Part shown: positions 26,164 to 35,173 of the stretch, one piece after another
Layout: each line of letters starts with the position of its first letter
Position numbering within the stretch: the first letter of the stretch is position 1
Origin: Alphaproteobacteria bacterium
Lineage (GTDB): Bacteria; Pseudomonadota; Alphaproteobacteria; Paracaedibacterales; CAITNM01
Length of the DNA stretch: 64,000 bases
Direction of reading: 5' to 3'
Assembly: GCA_021298215.1 (NCBI GenBank)
Contig: JAJTEE010000009.1
Span: 1 to 64,000 of the forward strand
Position numbers and translations under genes: made by a program
Notes under the pieces: model-generated
Databases searched by the model: none
What the model saw: only the letters and a program-made list of their open reading frames with translations
What the model was told of the DNA's origin: nothing

Positions 26164-27615
26164 TTAGCGGCGCCAAAAGCTTGGGGATAAAAATATAACG
26201 ACAGTTAATAATTCAAGCCTACCTAGGATCATTCCGATCATTAAAAATATTTTTGATGCTAATGGAATGGATCCTAAATTCCCCATAGGGCCTAGTATTT
26301 TTCCTATCCCCATTCCAATATTACTAACGCTTGCGACGGCTCCAGATAAGGAATTAATAAAATTGAGCCCCGTTAGCGATAATAAAACTGCTAGTACAGC
26401 TATTGTTACCAAATATAGACCAACGAAAGAAAAAACAGAAGCGACCAAATGATCTGAAATTTTCTGCCCCTGATATATAGGAATAAAAACCCCATGTGGT
26501 CGTCTTAATTGTTTAAGGTGATTTCGTATAAAGGTGCCTATGATCTGAAATCGGAAAATTTTTATACCACCCGCTGTTGAGCCTGTACTTCCTCCAATAA
26601 ACGACATTAAGAAAACTAAAGTAATGACAGCAGGCCCGCAATCCATATAGTTAAATAATACAAAGCCTGTGGTTGTAAGAGTGGAGATAGCAATAAAACA
26701 TCCGATGCGTATGCTCTCAAGGAGAGCTTTCCCCTGAAAAGCAATATAAAGAGTGAATGTTAAGCATGATATGCCAATCGCTGTTAGATATCCTTTAAGT
26801 TGTTTATCTCGAATAACACTTTCATAGTCTCCTTGCCATAAACGGATGTATAGCATTAATGTGCTCCCACCTATTATCATCAGCATCATCAAAATAAATT
26901 CAATTGCTGGATTGTCAAAAACGATAAGGCCGGTATTTTTTGTTGAAAGTCCCCCAGTTGAAATTGCAGAAGCTGCGTGACAAAATGCGTCAAAGATTTC
27001 CATTCCGCAAAAATTCAAACTTATGCACCCCAGAATTGTAAATAATGAATAAGCGTATAATATACCAGCTGCAATCTGAGAGACTCTGGGTAGAATTTTT
27101 TCAGAACGATCTGAAAATTCACTCCTGAATAACTGCATTCCCCCAATGCGAAGCACCGGAAAGATGGTGATTGCCATAACAATAATCCCGATACCACCAA
27201 GCCATTGTAAAATAGCTCTCCATAATATTAGGCATCTGGGAATAGACTCTATGTTTTCTAGTGTTATAAAGCCTGTTGTGGTTAAAGCAGAAACGGATTC
27301 GAATAAAGCATTAGTAAATGTATAATCAGAAGAAAGCCAATAAAAAGGTAATCCTGAGAAAAAGCTACACGCAATCCAAGACATGAACGTTAGTAAAAAT
27401 GCTTCCCGGATACCTAGTTTAATTTGAGTTTTTTGATAATTCGTGAGGGCTAATAATATTCCTATGCTGCATGTAATAAAAAATGGGATTAGAAAAAATT
27501 GCCAACTGTTTCCTTCTTGGAATATTAGCTCATAGGCTAGAGGAATTAGCATGATTCCAGAAACACAGGCAATCAAAGCGCCGATAACAAAGAATATTGA
27601 TCGCCAATCTATCAT
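26164..27615 (-). CDS. trkH: Potassium uptake protein TrkH/TrkG family
   Basis: The 483-aa membrane protein has four M1-P-M2-like repeats. Selectivity-filter segments with a central Gly are visible: TTTGFITLE, STGGLST, TTTGFVLF and SNIGMGIG. The GGSTGSTAGGIKIFRF stretch is a TrkH signature. It forms the K+ channel-like subunit that needs the NAD-binding subunit TrkA, which is not in the window. Downstream (25974-26163) holds no gene; an AT-only hairpin near 26122-26140 might be a weak terminator. Confidence 0.92.
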   Translation of the reverse strand: MIDWRSIFFVIGALIACVSGIMLIPLAYELIFQEGNSWQFFLIPFFITCSIGILLALTNYQKTQIKLGIREAFLLTFMSWIACSFFSGLPFYWLSSDYTFTNALFESVSALTTTGFITLENIESIPRCLILWRAILQWLGGIGIIVMAITIFPVLRIGGMQLFRSEFSDRSEKILPRVSQIAAGILYAYSLFTILGCISLNFCGMEIFDAFCHAASAISTGGLSTKNTGLIVFDNPAIEFILMMLMIIGGSTLMLYIRLWQGDYESVIRDKQLKGYLTAIGISCLTFTLYIAFQGKALLESIRIGCFIAISTLTTTGFVLFNYMDCGPAVITLVFLMSFIGGSTGSTAGGIKIFRFQIIGTFIRNHLKQLRRPHGVFIPIYQGQKISDHLVASVFSFVGLYLVTIAVLAVLLSLTGLNFINSLSGAVASVSNIGMGIGKILGPMGNLGSIPLASKIFLMIGMILGRLELLTVVIFLSPSFWRR

Positions 27616-27657
27616 TATCTTATTCTTTCTTGCGTGTGGTAATTTTGATGCTAAAAA

Positions 27658-28299
27658 TCATGCGAAATGATGAGAGTAATGCTTTTGAGAAAATCGCCAA
27701 ATAAAGCTTGGCGGTAAATTTCTCCACACCGATGCTATGCGTCTTTGCACTAACTCCCCATTCATAAATTCTATCGGGGAGCTTGGCAGAGAAGAAACAT
27801 GCAGAATAACTCCCGTTTCAGGATTAAGGATATTTAGCATTGATTGAATAATGCGTTCTCGTTCTTCTTCTTCCATATAGGCTAGGGGGAGAATTGATAT
27901 TACGTAGTCAACTTTTTTAACCCAAGAAGAAGGGATAAGCTCTGTTAATGATTTGGCGTTCCCTTGAATAATATGGGGCTGATCTAAATCATAGTTATCT
28001 TTTAGAGTGCGTTTTAAAAATTCAACGAATGCTTTATTAGACTCAATCATTGCTAGCAGATTACTACTGACACCTTTTTCTAAAAGCGCTCGAGATAATC
28101 TACCGGTAGTTGCGCCAATTTCAACGATTATTGTTTTACTCGTTATATCGAGCTGATTGGCGATCAAATGGACTAATTTTGAAGATGTTGGTATGAAAGT
28201 CTCTAGCTGAGAAGGATATTGTAACCACTGTTTGAATAATAATCGATTTTCCTCCGGGATTAGCGATTTTAAAGTTGTACTGTTTAAAAGACTAGTCAT
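27658..28299 (-). CDS. SAM-dependent methyltransferase, phospholipid N-methyltransferase-like
   Basis: The 213-aa product has a class I SAM fold: motif I VEIGATTGRLSRALL near residue 60, an acidic end of strand 2 (MIESN) and a motif IV-like ISILPLAYM near 137. The final part VWRNLPPSFIWRF closely resembles PmtA-type phosphatidylethanolamine N-methyltransferases of alphaproteobacteria, which make phosphatidylcholine. KsgA-like rRNA dimethylases share the core but have NLPY in motif IV. If the assignment is right, the bacterium could methylate its own or a host's ethanolamine lipids. It lies 42 bases upstream of trkH in the same direction and diverges from the CcmA-like gene. Confidence 0.62.
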   Translation of the reverse strand: MTSLLNSTTLKSLIPEENRLLFKQWLQYPSQLETFIPTSSKLVHLIANQLDITSKTIIVEIGATTGRLSRALLEKGVSSNLLAMIESNKAFVEFLKRTLKDNYDLDQPHIIQGNAKSLTELIPSSWVKKVDYVISILPLAYMEEEERERIIQSMLNILNPETGVILHVSSLPSSPIEFMNGELVQRRIASVWRNLPPSFIWRFSQKHYSHHFA

Positions 28300-28355
28300 A
28301 ATAGGAAATTGAAAATAACTAAGCTTATTCTAGCTGTATTAATAAGAGATCGCAA

Positions 28356-28907
28356 ATGTCTATACAAATTTTCAACATGATGCATCCATTTATAAAAATC
28401 TCTAGCTTTACCCCTATAAATATCTTTTTAGGACGAAACAATGGATTAGCAGTATGTGGGCCCAATGGTTGTGGAAAAACAACATTTCTAAAACTTTTAT
28501 TAAAGGAACAACATCCGGTTAGAGGGCATATAAATATCCAGGAAAACTTAGCTTATTTGGGTGTGAAAAATGGGTTGAAGCCTCAATTAACGCTTAGTCA
28601 GCAACTGCCATTTTTTATGCCAGATCCTGGCGATTTTCCTTGGCCTGAATTTTTGAAGAGAAAATATCAGGATCTATCCAAAGGTCAACAGCGTTTGGTA
28701 GCTTTGTGGATAGCACTGCATGGCTCAAAAATACTTGTATTATTGGATGAGCCATTCATGCATTTAGATGTTCAAAATTTTTTATTAGCATGTGGCTGGA
28801 TAACGACTCAGTTAAGTCGAGGGAAAATCATTATTTTAACGCATCATAACCCCACAGAGTTACAAACTATATATCCTTTGCAAGTACTTGATTTGAATGT
28901 TACTTAA
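28356..28907 (+). CDS. ccmA: CcmA-like heme exporter ATP-binding protein
   Basis: The 183-aa ABC ATPase is short for the superfamily and close to CcmA in size. It has Walker A GPNGCGKTTFLKLL near residue 38, a signature LSKGQQR near 109 (CcmA proteins have LSAGQ-type signatures), Walker B ILVLLDEPFMHLD, and H-loop LTHHNP. With CcmB it forms the ABC part of the system that releases heme from CcmE in cytochrome c maturation. A CcmB-like gene lies 28 kb away at 56714-57313. A generic short ABC ATPase is the alternative. Confidence 0.68.
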   Translation: MSIQIFNMMHPFIKISSFTPINIFLGRNNGLAVCGPNGCGKTTFLKLLLKEQHPVRGHINIQENLAYLGVKNGLKPQLTLSQQLPFFMPDPGDFPWPEFLKRKYQDLSKGQQRLVALWIALHGSKILVLLDEPFMHLDVQNFLLACGWITTQLSRGKIIILTHHNPTELQTIYPLQVLDLNVT

Positions 28908-28968
28908 TGTGGCTGATAAAATCAGCGAGGTATGTTATTAATATTTTTAAAGATGTCTAAGAGACCAG

Positions 28969-29535
28969 TTATAATGACTTGTTTTCTAAAAATAGAGAAG
29001 AAGAGAGAACTTCATCTCTAAAACCAAATGCTCTTAAATTTTTTATGCGCAATGGATAAAGAATGCCATCGAGATGGTCAACTTCATGTTGCACTATTCG
29101 TGCGTGTAGATGTGACGCTTCACAAACATGATGATTGCCTTCAAGATCTATATATTGATATTTGATATGAGTGTACCTAGACACTTGCCCCATCATTTCA
29201 GGTACTGATAGGCATGCTTCCCACTCAAAATTCTGTTCTTCACTTAATGGTTCGTAGCTTGGATTAAGAAGTATACGTCTAGGAATAGCTATGCCATCTG
29301 TTTTATAACGGGGATGCTCTGCAGGGACTTCAAAAACGACAATCCTTTTTAGTATGCCTATTTGAGGTGCAGCAATTCCGATATTTCCTATATGCTGGGT
29401 TGCATTGTTCATAAGTTTAAGAATTTGCTTCACTAAAGGGGTATCGGTGGGAAGACCAACTTCTTCAGAGGTTTTGTATAAAATTGAATCACCGAATTTT
29501 AGAAGTTTGGGATGGACTGTATTAAAAGGCGTCAT
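28969..29535 (-). CDS. def: Peptide deformylase
   Basis: The 188-aa metalloenzyme removes the N-formyl group from nascent chains. The three family motifs are present: GIAAPQIG, EACLSVP carrying the metal-binding Cys (family consensus EGCLS, so Gly is Ala here, as in some divergent deformylases), and QHEVDHLDG with both metal His residues and the catalytic Glu. fmt is not next to it. It converges with the CcmA-like gene; the short gap holds a weak gctgat/atcagc hairpin at 28912-28926. Confidence 0.92.
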   Translation of the reverse strand: MTPFNTVHPKLLKFGDSILYKTSEEVGLPTDTPLVKQILKLMNNATQHIGNIGIAAPQIGILKRIVVFEVPAEHPRYKTDGIAIPRRILLNPSYEPLSEEQNFEWEACLSVPEMMGQVSRYTHIKYQYIDLEGNHHVCEASHLHARIVQHEVDHLDGILYPLRIKNLRAFGFRDEVLSSSLFLENKSL

Positions 29536-29593
29536 ATCTTTAACTTATCCAACTGCTAATATTAATGATATTATGCTGAACTGAAATCTATGT

Positions 29594-30640
29594 TCAAGAA
29601 GGGGGAAAAGAAGATGAGGCAGCTTTGTTGGATGAAGTTTTTAAGAAAGTGTTGGCTTGCATAATCAGGTCATTCATGATTTCAGTGGTGGGCTGGATCT
29701 TTGTTACCATGCCCACACTTTGTCCAGCCATCAGAGAGCCATTCTCAATATCGCCGTCGATAGCGGCGCGTTTTAAAGCTCCTGCCCAATAGTGCTCAAT
29801 TTTTAACTGTGCTTCTTTTAGGTCAGTTGCTCCGTTATCATATTCTTTAATAACTCTAGCTTGAACTTCCAAGAAATCTTTTGTTGCTTTATTAGTTAAA
29901 GCGCGTACAGGGATGACTGGGAATCTTTGATCTAGTTGTAGAGAAACGACAGCATCTCGTGCTTGAGCTCTGATAAAGGCTTGTTTAAAATTTTCATGAG
30001 CTGGTGATTCTTCGGCGCAAACGAAACGAGTTCCTAATTGACAGCCACTTGCTCCCATTTGCAAATAAGAGACTATAGCCTCTCCTCGTCCTATGCCTCC
30101 TGCTACAAATACTGGAACTTCACGGATTTCAGGCAAAATTTCTTGTGCTAGGACACTGGTGGAAACAGGCCCAATATGCCCTCCTGCTTCGCTCCCTTCA
30201 ATAATTATTGCGTCTGTTCCCATTTTGATAAGTTTTTTTGCTATAGCTAATGCTGGCGCAAATCCAATAACTGAGCATCCATGAGTTTTTATTCTTGAAA
30301 AGCTGGAAGTGTTGGGCAATCCTCCTGCTAGGACTACGTGACTAATTTTATGCTGCCCGCACACATCAATCATTTCATCTAATCTTGGGTGCATGGTGAT
30401 AAGATTTACGCCAAAAGGTTTCTTTGTAAGGAGCTTGGTTTTATCAATTTCTTCAGAAAGTATGTTTGGTGGCATTGCGCCACTTGCTAGTACACCGAAT
30501 CCTCCTGAGTTTGAAATGGCTGCGACTAATTGATGGTTAGATACCCATGTCATTGCACCGCCCAAAATGGCATATCTCGTTCCTAAGAAATCGCTGCCTC
30601 TTTTAAATAATGATTCAATAGAGAGAGAATTATGTGTCAT
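29594..30640 (-). CDS. Nitronate monooxygenase / FabK-like flavoprotein
   Basis: The 348-aa TIM-barrel protein begins with the family's LGGAMTWVSN and NSGGFGVLASG blocks, then has EGSEAGGHIG (His as likely catalytic base) near residue 165, and the phosphate-binding VFVAGGIGRGEA with LGTRF that hold FMN. These marks fit both nitronate monooxygenases, which oxidise alkyl nitronates, and FabK-type enoyl-ACP reductases; the sequence alone does not decide. Its ATG directly abuts the lysC stop, suggesting one transcript with lysC. The last dozen residues are Ser/Ala-rich. Confidence 0.8.
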   Translation of the reverse strand: MTHNSLSIESLFKRGSDFLGTRYAILGGAMTWVSNHQLVAAISNSGGFGVLASGAMPPNILSEEIDKTKLLTKKPFGVNLITMHPRLDEMIDVCGQHKISHVVLAGGLPNTSSFSRIKTHGCSVIGFAPALAIAKKLIKMGTDAIIIEGSEAGGHIGPVSTSVLAQEILPEIREVPVFVAGGIGRGEAIVSYLQMGASGCQLGTRFVCAEESPAHENFKQAFIRAQARDAVVSLQLDQRFPVIPVRALTNKATKDFLEVQARVIKEYDNGATDLKEAQLKIEHYWAGALKRAAIDGDIENGSLMAGQSVGMVTKIQPTTEIMNDLIMQANTFLKTSSNKAASSSFPPS

Positions 30641-31879
30641 TTAAGCTGCCCTTTGTGGAGAACATTGATCGAGGCAAAATGCTTTGTGAAGAGACATCAG
30701 AGCAAGTTGCAAGGATTGCTGATTTATAATAAGGGACATTTTTATTTCTGATGAGTAAATCATGTGAATATTTATGTTTTCATCGGCAAGAGTTTTACAT
30801 ATTAAAGCTGGGATATCCATGTTGCTTCGAAGACCAATACCTACAACTGTAAGTTTAGCAACATTGTTATCAACTAAAATATCTGAAAAACCAAGAGTAT
30901 CCTTAAAGTTATTCATTATTTCGCAAAAGCGTTCGATATCGTTGCGATTTATCATTCCTTCTAAGTCACAAGAATTTTCACAAGTATGTGATTGGATAAT
31001 CATGTCGAGAAGGATATCAGCTTTATTCATTATAGCGTAAAGCTTTGCAGCAATACCAGGCTGATTCTTTAGATTTCTTAGAGTAATTTTAGCTTCTTGT
31101 AAGCTGTGCACAATACCAGTGACATTTTTTTTGTTTACAGTGACTTCATCCGCAACAATTTCGGTGCCCTGCGGACAGTCTTCGAGACTAGAGAGTATTC
31201 TCAACTTAACATTATGTTTCATTGCCATTTCTACAGAACGTGCTTGTAGAACTTTTGCCCCCGCTGCAGCCATCTCAAACATTTCATTGTAACTTAAAGT
31301 ATCTTGACGGCGTGCATCTGGAACTAATCTTGGGTCAGCAGTATATATACCATCCACATCAGTATAAATATCACATCGATCTGCTTTCAATGCTACAGCC
31401 ATGGCAACTGCTGTAGTATCAGAGCCGCCGCGTCCAATGGTTGTGATCATGTTTTCTTTATTAAGCCCTTGAAACCCTGCAATAACAGGGACTTCACCGC
31501 TTTTGATGCTTTGCCAGATTTTATCTGGATTAATGTGCTGAATGCGCGCATTTGTCGCGATTGAATCTGTGTGAATAGGTATTTGCCATGCTAAAAACGA
31601 TCGTGCTTTTACGCCGATCTTTTTCAGTGCTAACGCAAGTAATCCTGCTGTAACTTGTTCTCCTGCGCTAGCTACGACATCATGTTCCACAGTTTGCTCT
31701 TGGGGGCATAAGGCTTGGGAATAACTGACTAATTGATCGGTAATACCAGCCATTGCAGACACAACTGCAACGACTTGGTTTCCATTTGATGTTTCTTGGT
31801 GAATAACTCTTGCTGCATGTTCTAGTCGTGCTAAATTTGCAACTGATGTCCCGCCAAATTTTAAAACGTAAAGTGCCAT
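30641..31879 (-). CDS. lysC: Aspartate kinase
   Basis: The 412-aa enzyme phosphorylates aspartate, the first step to diaminopimelate, lysine, threonine and methionine. The start KFGGTSVAN is the kinase signature; GRGGSDTTAVA and DIYTDVDGIYTADPR follow. Two ACT domains fill about residues 265-400 (first around GIAAKLYAIM), the site of end-product inhibition in this family. It diverges from ubiG across 89 bases, a common alphaproteobacterial arrangement. Supply of diaminopimelate fits the murE DNPR motif. Confidence 0.95.
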   Translation of the reverse strand: MALYVLKFGGTSVANLARLEHAARVIHQETSNGNQVVAVVSAMAGITDQLVSYSQALCPQEQTVEHDVVASAGEQVTAGLLALALKKIGVKARSFLAWQIPIHTDSIATNARIQHINPDKIWQSIKSGEVPVIAGFQGLNKENMITTIGRGGSDTTAVAMAVALKADRCDIYTDVDGIYTADPRLVPDARRQDTLSYNEMFEMAAAGAKVLQARSVEMAMKHNVKLRILSSLEDCPQGTEIVADEVTVNKKNVTGIVHSLQEAKITLRNLKNQPGIAAKLYAIMNKADILLDMIIQSHTCENSCDLEGMINRNDIERFCEIMNNFKDTLGFSDILVDNNVAKLTVVGIGLRSNMDIPALICKTLADENINIHMIYSSEIKMSLIINQQSLQLALMSLHKAFCLDQCSPQRAA

Positions 31880-31968
31880 GATTTGAATATGGTATTTTAG
31901 ATGGTAAATATCAAGAGAATAAGTAATTTTTTAGTAAAAAATTAAGTTTAAGGAAAAAGTACTTCAAA

Positions 31969-32667
31969 ATGTCGCAGCATAGTTTTTTTGATCAGTTATC
32001 TGAACAATGGTGGTCTGAATCTGGTGCTTTTGCATTATTACATTCGATGAATTCCGCTAGAATTCAATTTATTAAGAATTTATCTGAGAAATATTTTCTT
32101 AAAAATGGACTTGAAAATCTTAACATTCTCGATGTTGGATGTGGTGGAGGTATTGCTTGCGAATCCCTTACAAGATTAGGTGCAGAAGTGACAGGTATAG
32201 ACGTGGTAGAGCGATCTATTTTAGTTGCGCGCACTCATGCGGTTGAGCAAGGTTTAAGCATTAAGTATGAATGTGTAGATTTACTTCATGTAAAGAGCAC
32301 ATACGATATAATTGCCTGCTTGGAAGTGGTTGAGCATGTGAATGATTTAGAAATTTTTCTAGTTGGTCTGATGGAAAGAGTTAATAAGGGGGGCATTATT
32401 GTATTATCAACTTTAAATCGTACGATTTTTTCTTATTTGATTGGGATTCTGGGCGCTGAGTATATTGCGGCGAAAGTGCCGGTAGGGACGCATAATTGGA
32501 ATAATTTTGTTGAGCCATCTGAGCTGGTCGCTTTAATGGAAAGTCATGGGATGGCAACTCTTGAATTAAAAGGTCTTAATTATTCTATCTTAAAAGATCT
32601 CTGGCATTTGGGGGATGATCTAAGTATGAATTATTTGGCTGCGTTCAGAAAACCACCGTTAAATTAA
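31969..32667 (+). CDS. ubiG: Ubiquinone biosynthesis O-methyltransferase
   Basis: The 232-aa SAM enzyme does both O-methylations in ubiquinone synthesis. The start FFDQLSEQWWSESGAFALLH has the family's WW/GxF.LLH pattern; motif I ILDVGCGGGIACESL lies near residue 48; MEVVEHV-like CLEVVEHVNDL, LSTLNRT and VPVGTHNWNNFVEPSEL are specific to UbiG. With coq7 and the polyprenyl synthase it marks a ubiquinone-based respiratory chain. Its 3' end overlaps the histidine kinase gene on the other strand by 9 bases. Confidence 0.94.
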   Translation: MSQHSFFDQLSEQWWSESGAFALLHSMNSARIQFIKNLSEKYFLKNGLENLNILDVGCGGGIACESLTRLGAEVTGIDVVERSILVARTHAVEQGLSIKYECVDLLHVKSTYDIIACLEVVEHVNDLEIFLVGLMERVNKGGIIVLSTLNRTIFSYLIGILGAEYIAAKVPVGTHNWNNFVEPSELVALMESHGMATLELKGLNYSILKDLWHLGDDLSMNYLAAFRKPPLN

Positions 32668-35013
32668 AGAAGGCTGATGAATTGGTAAATGAAAAATTAC
32701 TTGCGTTCCTTCATTAATTTTTGACGTAATGTATACTTGTCCCTGGTGCAGCTCAATCAATCTTTTGACTAGAGGTAGGCCTAATCCTACTCCTTTTTTT
32801 GCCATATGTAAGTTTGAACCATTCTCGAACATATCAAAGATTTTTTGTTGATCAGTTGTGCTAATGCCGACACCACTGTCTGAGACACATAAGCCAAGCA
32901 TATCTGGCTGATCTTCTACATTGAATGCAATAATTGTAATTTTTCCGCCGGGTAAAGTGAATTTTAATGCTTTACTTAATAGATTAAACATCACATGCTT
33001 CAGTCTTTTTTCATCTCCATTAAATGTGTTTATTTTTGTATTATTGACTACAGATAGCTCTATGCCTTGATCATAAGCACGATTTTTTATAAGTGCAGCG
33101 CATGATTCTAGAAAACGATCTAGTTCAATTTCATGATAATGTAAAACGAGTTTTCCTGCTTCTATGCTTGCTAAGTCAATCATGTCGCTGATTAACTGCA
33201 TGAGTTTCTGACTGGATTCAGAGATTCCTTGACAGTAGTCTAGTTGCCTTTCGTTCAGAGGTCCAAAATACTGGTTTTTTAATATATCAATAAAACCGGT
33301 TATGGTATTCAATGGCGCTCTTAACTCATATGAAACATGTGAAATAAAATCTGTTTTAAATCTATCTGCTTGTTCTAAAGCTTCATTACGTTCTCTAATC
33401 GTCTGTTCAAATTTCCATCTATCCGAAATATCGATAAAGCTGAATAAATGTGAGCCGTCAGGTAGCGGAATATAAGCGATTTGAATTTTTTGCCCCCCTA
33501 AAGAATCAATGAGTTCTGTGAAAGGATGTCTGTTTTCACAAAGCTCATAAACATGCATTTCCCAATAATTATATGATTCTTCAAATAATAAGGGTTTAGC
33601 GGCTTGCAATATATCCGTGACATGAATGCCTGTTTTTTTCTGCTCTTCAGTAAGCTTCAATAATTCGCAAAAGGCTTTATTGCAGAGGCGTAACCGAAGA
33701 TCACTTCCTACTACTGCAAGGCCTTCATGTAAGTTATCAATAGTTTCCTTTTGAACTGCAAGGAGGGTGTTGTATCCACGTTCTAAAGCCAACTTGTCTG
33801 TAATATCTTCAAAAATCAATAAAATACCCCCTAAAGCGTGGGGAGATAGCGTCATTTTTAGAAAAGTACCGTCAGGTTGATGATGGATTTCATGGATTGG
33901 CTCAAAAATGGTATTGAATAAAGCATTACGCTTTTCTTTATGTTTTGGAAAATCATTAACTTCTTGCATTTTTCTACGTTTACGTAAATCATCGAGTACT
34001 TCGCTAAATCGTGGCCTGCTATACAAAAATGCTTCCTGAAATTGAAAAATTTTGAGATAAGCTGAATTGAAATATTGAAGTCGAGTGTCTGCACCATAAA
34101 TTGCGATTGGATTAGAAAGATTTTCTAAAATTTCGCGTTGTGCTTGATCATGACGCTGACGATCACTTTCCCACAATTCTAATTCTGTGATATCTTGAGC
34201 AAAGCCAATGCTTCCTTTCTGGGGTATTGGAATTTCTCTAATTTCAAGTAGCCTGCGTTGACCATCTATCACAGCATGTTGTTTGGTTATGGTCTGTTGT
34301 GTGTTATTCTTATATGATTGAGGAGATTTTTTTATTAATTCAAGGCTTTCGGCTATAATTCTAGAAGAAGATGTTCCAAGTGCTTTGGCGTAAAAATTGT
34401 TGCAGTGCCGAATACGACCTTGTGCATCTCTGAACCAAATGGCAATCGGAATGCTTTCGACATATTGTCTTAACATCTCTAATTCTTGTTCAAATTCTGT
34501 AAATTGTTTTTGCTGTCGACGTAAGTCGTTGGATGTGACAGTAATATCTTGCAGACTTAGGATGATCATCTGCTTGGTAACATGATCTTTGACAGGAAGT
34601 ATATGCTGATAATGTTCGAAACCAATCAGCATGCCATTCACAATCAATTCCTTCTCAATTGGATGATCAATTGTGAGTTGGAGGCTAAATTCTCCCCCGT
34701 ATGCGTACAAGTGTTGTAGAGCCCGCTGAAATTGACTTAAAGAGGATTGGCCGAATAATCGAAAAATATCTTGCAAATTAAACGGCTGTTGATTATCTAT
34801 TCCTAATAATTGTAGAAAATTTTGAGAAGTAGTTACTTGGTCTTCTTCTGCGTACCAGCTGCACCAAGCAAAAGGTAAGTGATGTATTAATATTCTATAA
34901 GCAGCTAGCTTTTCTTCAGCTTTTTGTTTATGAAAACGGATACGCTTATAGGAAATGCCTAGGGATACTAGGGCAATAAAAAGAACAAAAATGACAAATA
35001 TTAATTCAGTCAA
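32659..35013 (-). CDS. Membrane sensor histidine kinase with several PAS domains; N-box Asn replaced by Lys
   Basis: The product (784 aa from this start) has one transmembrane segment near residues 4-22, a series of PAS-like domains (one near the SIPIAIWFRDAQGRI stretch, later ones around IAIYGADTRLQYF and LAVVGSDLRLRLC), then HisKA and HATPase domains. The H-box FISHVSYELRAPLN lies near residue 560; G-boxes DSGVGIS and KGVGLGLPLVKR are intact. In the N-box the usual NLLSNALKF reads NLLSKALKF (near 32970), losing the Asn that binds Mg-ATP in kinases. TTG at 35013 is preferred because GAGGGG precedes it; GTG at 35076 would add 21 residues. No response regulator is adjacent; mucR diverges. Confidence 0.86.
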   Translation of the reverse strand: MTELIFVIFVLFIALVSLGISYKRIRFHKQKAEEKLAAYRILIHHLPFAWCSWYAEEDQVTTSQNFLQLLGIDNQQPFNLQDIFRLFGQSSLSQFQRALQHLYAYGGEFSLQLTIDHPIEKELIVNGMLIGFEHYQHILPVKDHVTKQMIILSLQDITVTSNDLRRQQKQFTEFEQELEMLRQYVESIPIAIWFRDAQGRIRHCNNFYAKALGTSSSRIIAESLELIKKSPQSYKNNTQQTITKQHAVIDGQRRLLEIREIPIPQKGSIGFAQDITELELWESDRQRHDQAQREILENLSNPIAIYGADTRLQYFNSAYLKIFQFQEAFLYSRPRFSEVLDDLRKRRKMQEVNDFPKHKEKRNALFNTIFEPIHEIHHQPDGTFLKMTLSPHALGGILLIFEDITDKLALERGYNTLLAVQKETIDNLHEGLAVVGSDLRLRLCNKAFCELLKLTEEQKKTGIHVTDILQAAKPLLFEESYNYWEMHVYELCENRHPFTELIDSLGGQKIQIAYIPLPDGSHLFSFIDISDRWKFEQTIRERNEALEQADRFKTDFISHVSYELRAPLNTITGFIDILKNQYFGPLNERQLDYCQGISESSQKLMQLISDMIDLASIEAGKLVLHYHEIELDRFLESCAALIKNRAYDQGIELSVVNNTKINTFNGDEKRLKHVMFNLLSKALKFTLPGGKITIIAFNVEDQPDMLGLCVSDSGVGISTTDQQKIFDMFENGSNLHMAKKGVGLGLPLVKRLIELHQGQVYITSKINEGTQVIFHLPIHQPSLI

Positions 35014-35112
35014 AATTATAAGCCCCTCTATTTTAATTTTAATCTGATATTTGCTTTTTTGCCAAGGGGTGAGCACAGTGTTTAGTTAAAAAAATAATTG
35101 ATAAAAAATAGA

Positions 35113-35141
35113 TTGCCTTTTCAATTAAGAATAACTATAAG
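35113..35141 (+). promoter_or_regulatory. Candidate sigma70 promoter for the mucR-miaB-phoH-ybeY-corC run
   Basis: TTGCCT (35113-35118) and TATAAG (35136-35141) are separated by 17 bases, with the expected transcription start about 26 bases before the mucR ATG. Spacing and hexamers are good for an AT-rich genome. Confidence 0.55.
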
Positions 35142-35173
35142 TGTAACATACTTAAATAATAAACAGGTTATGT

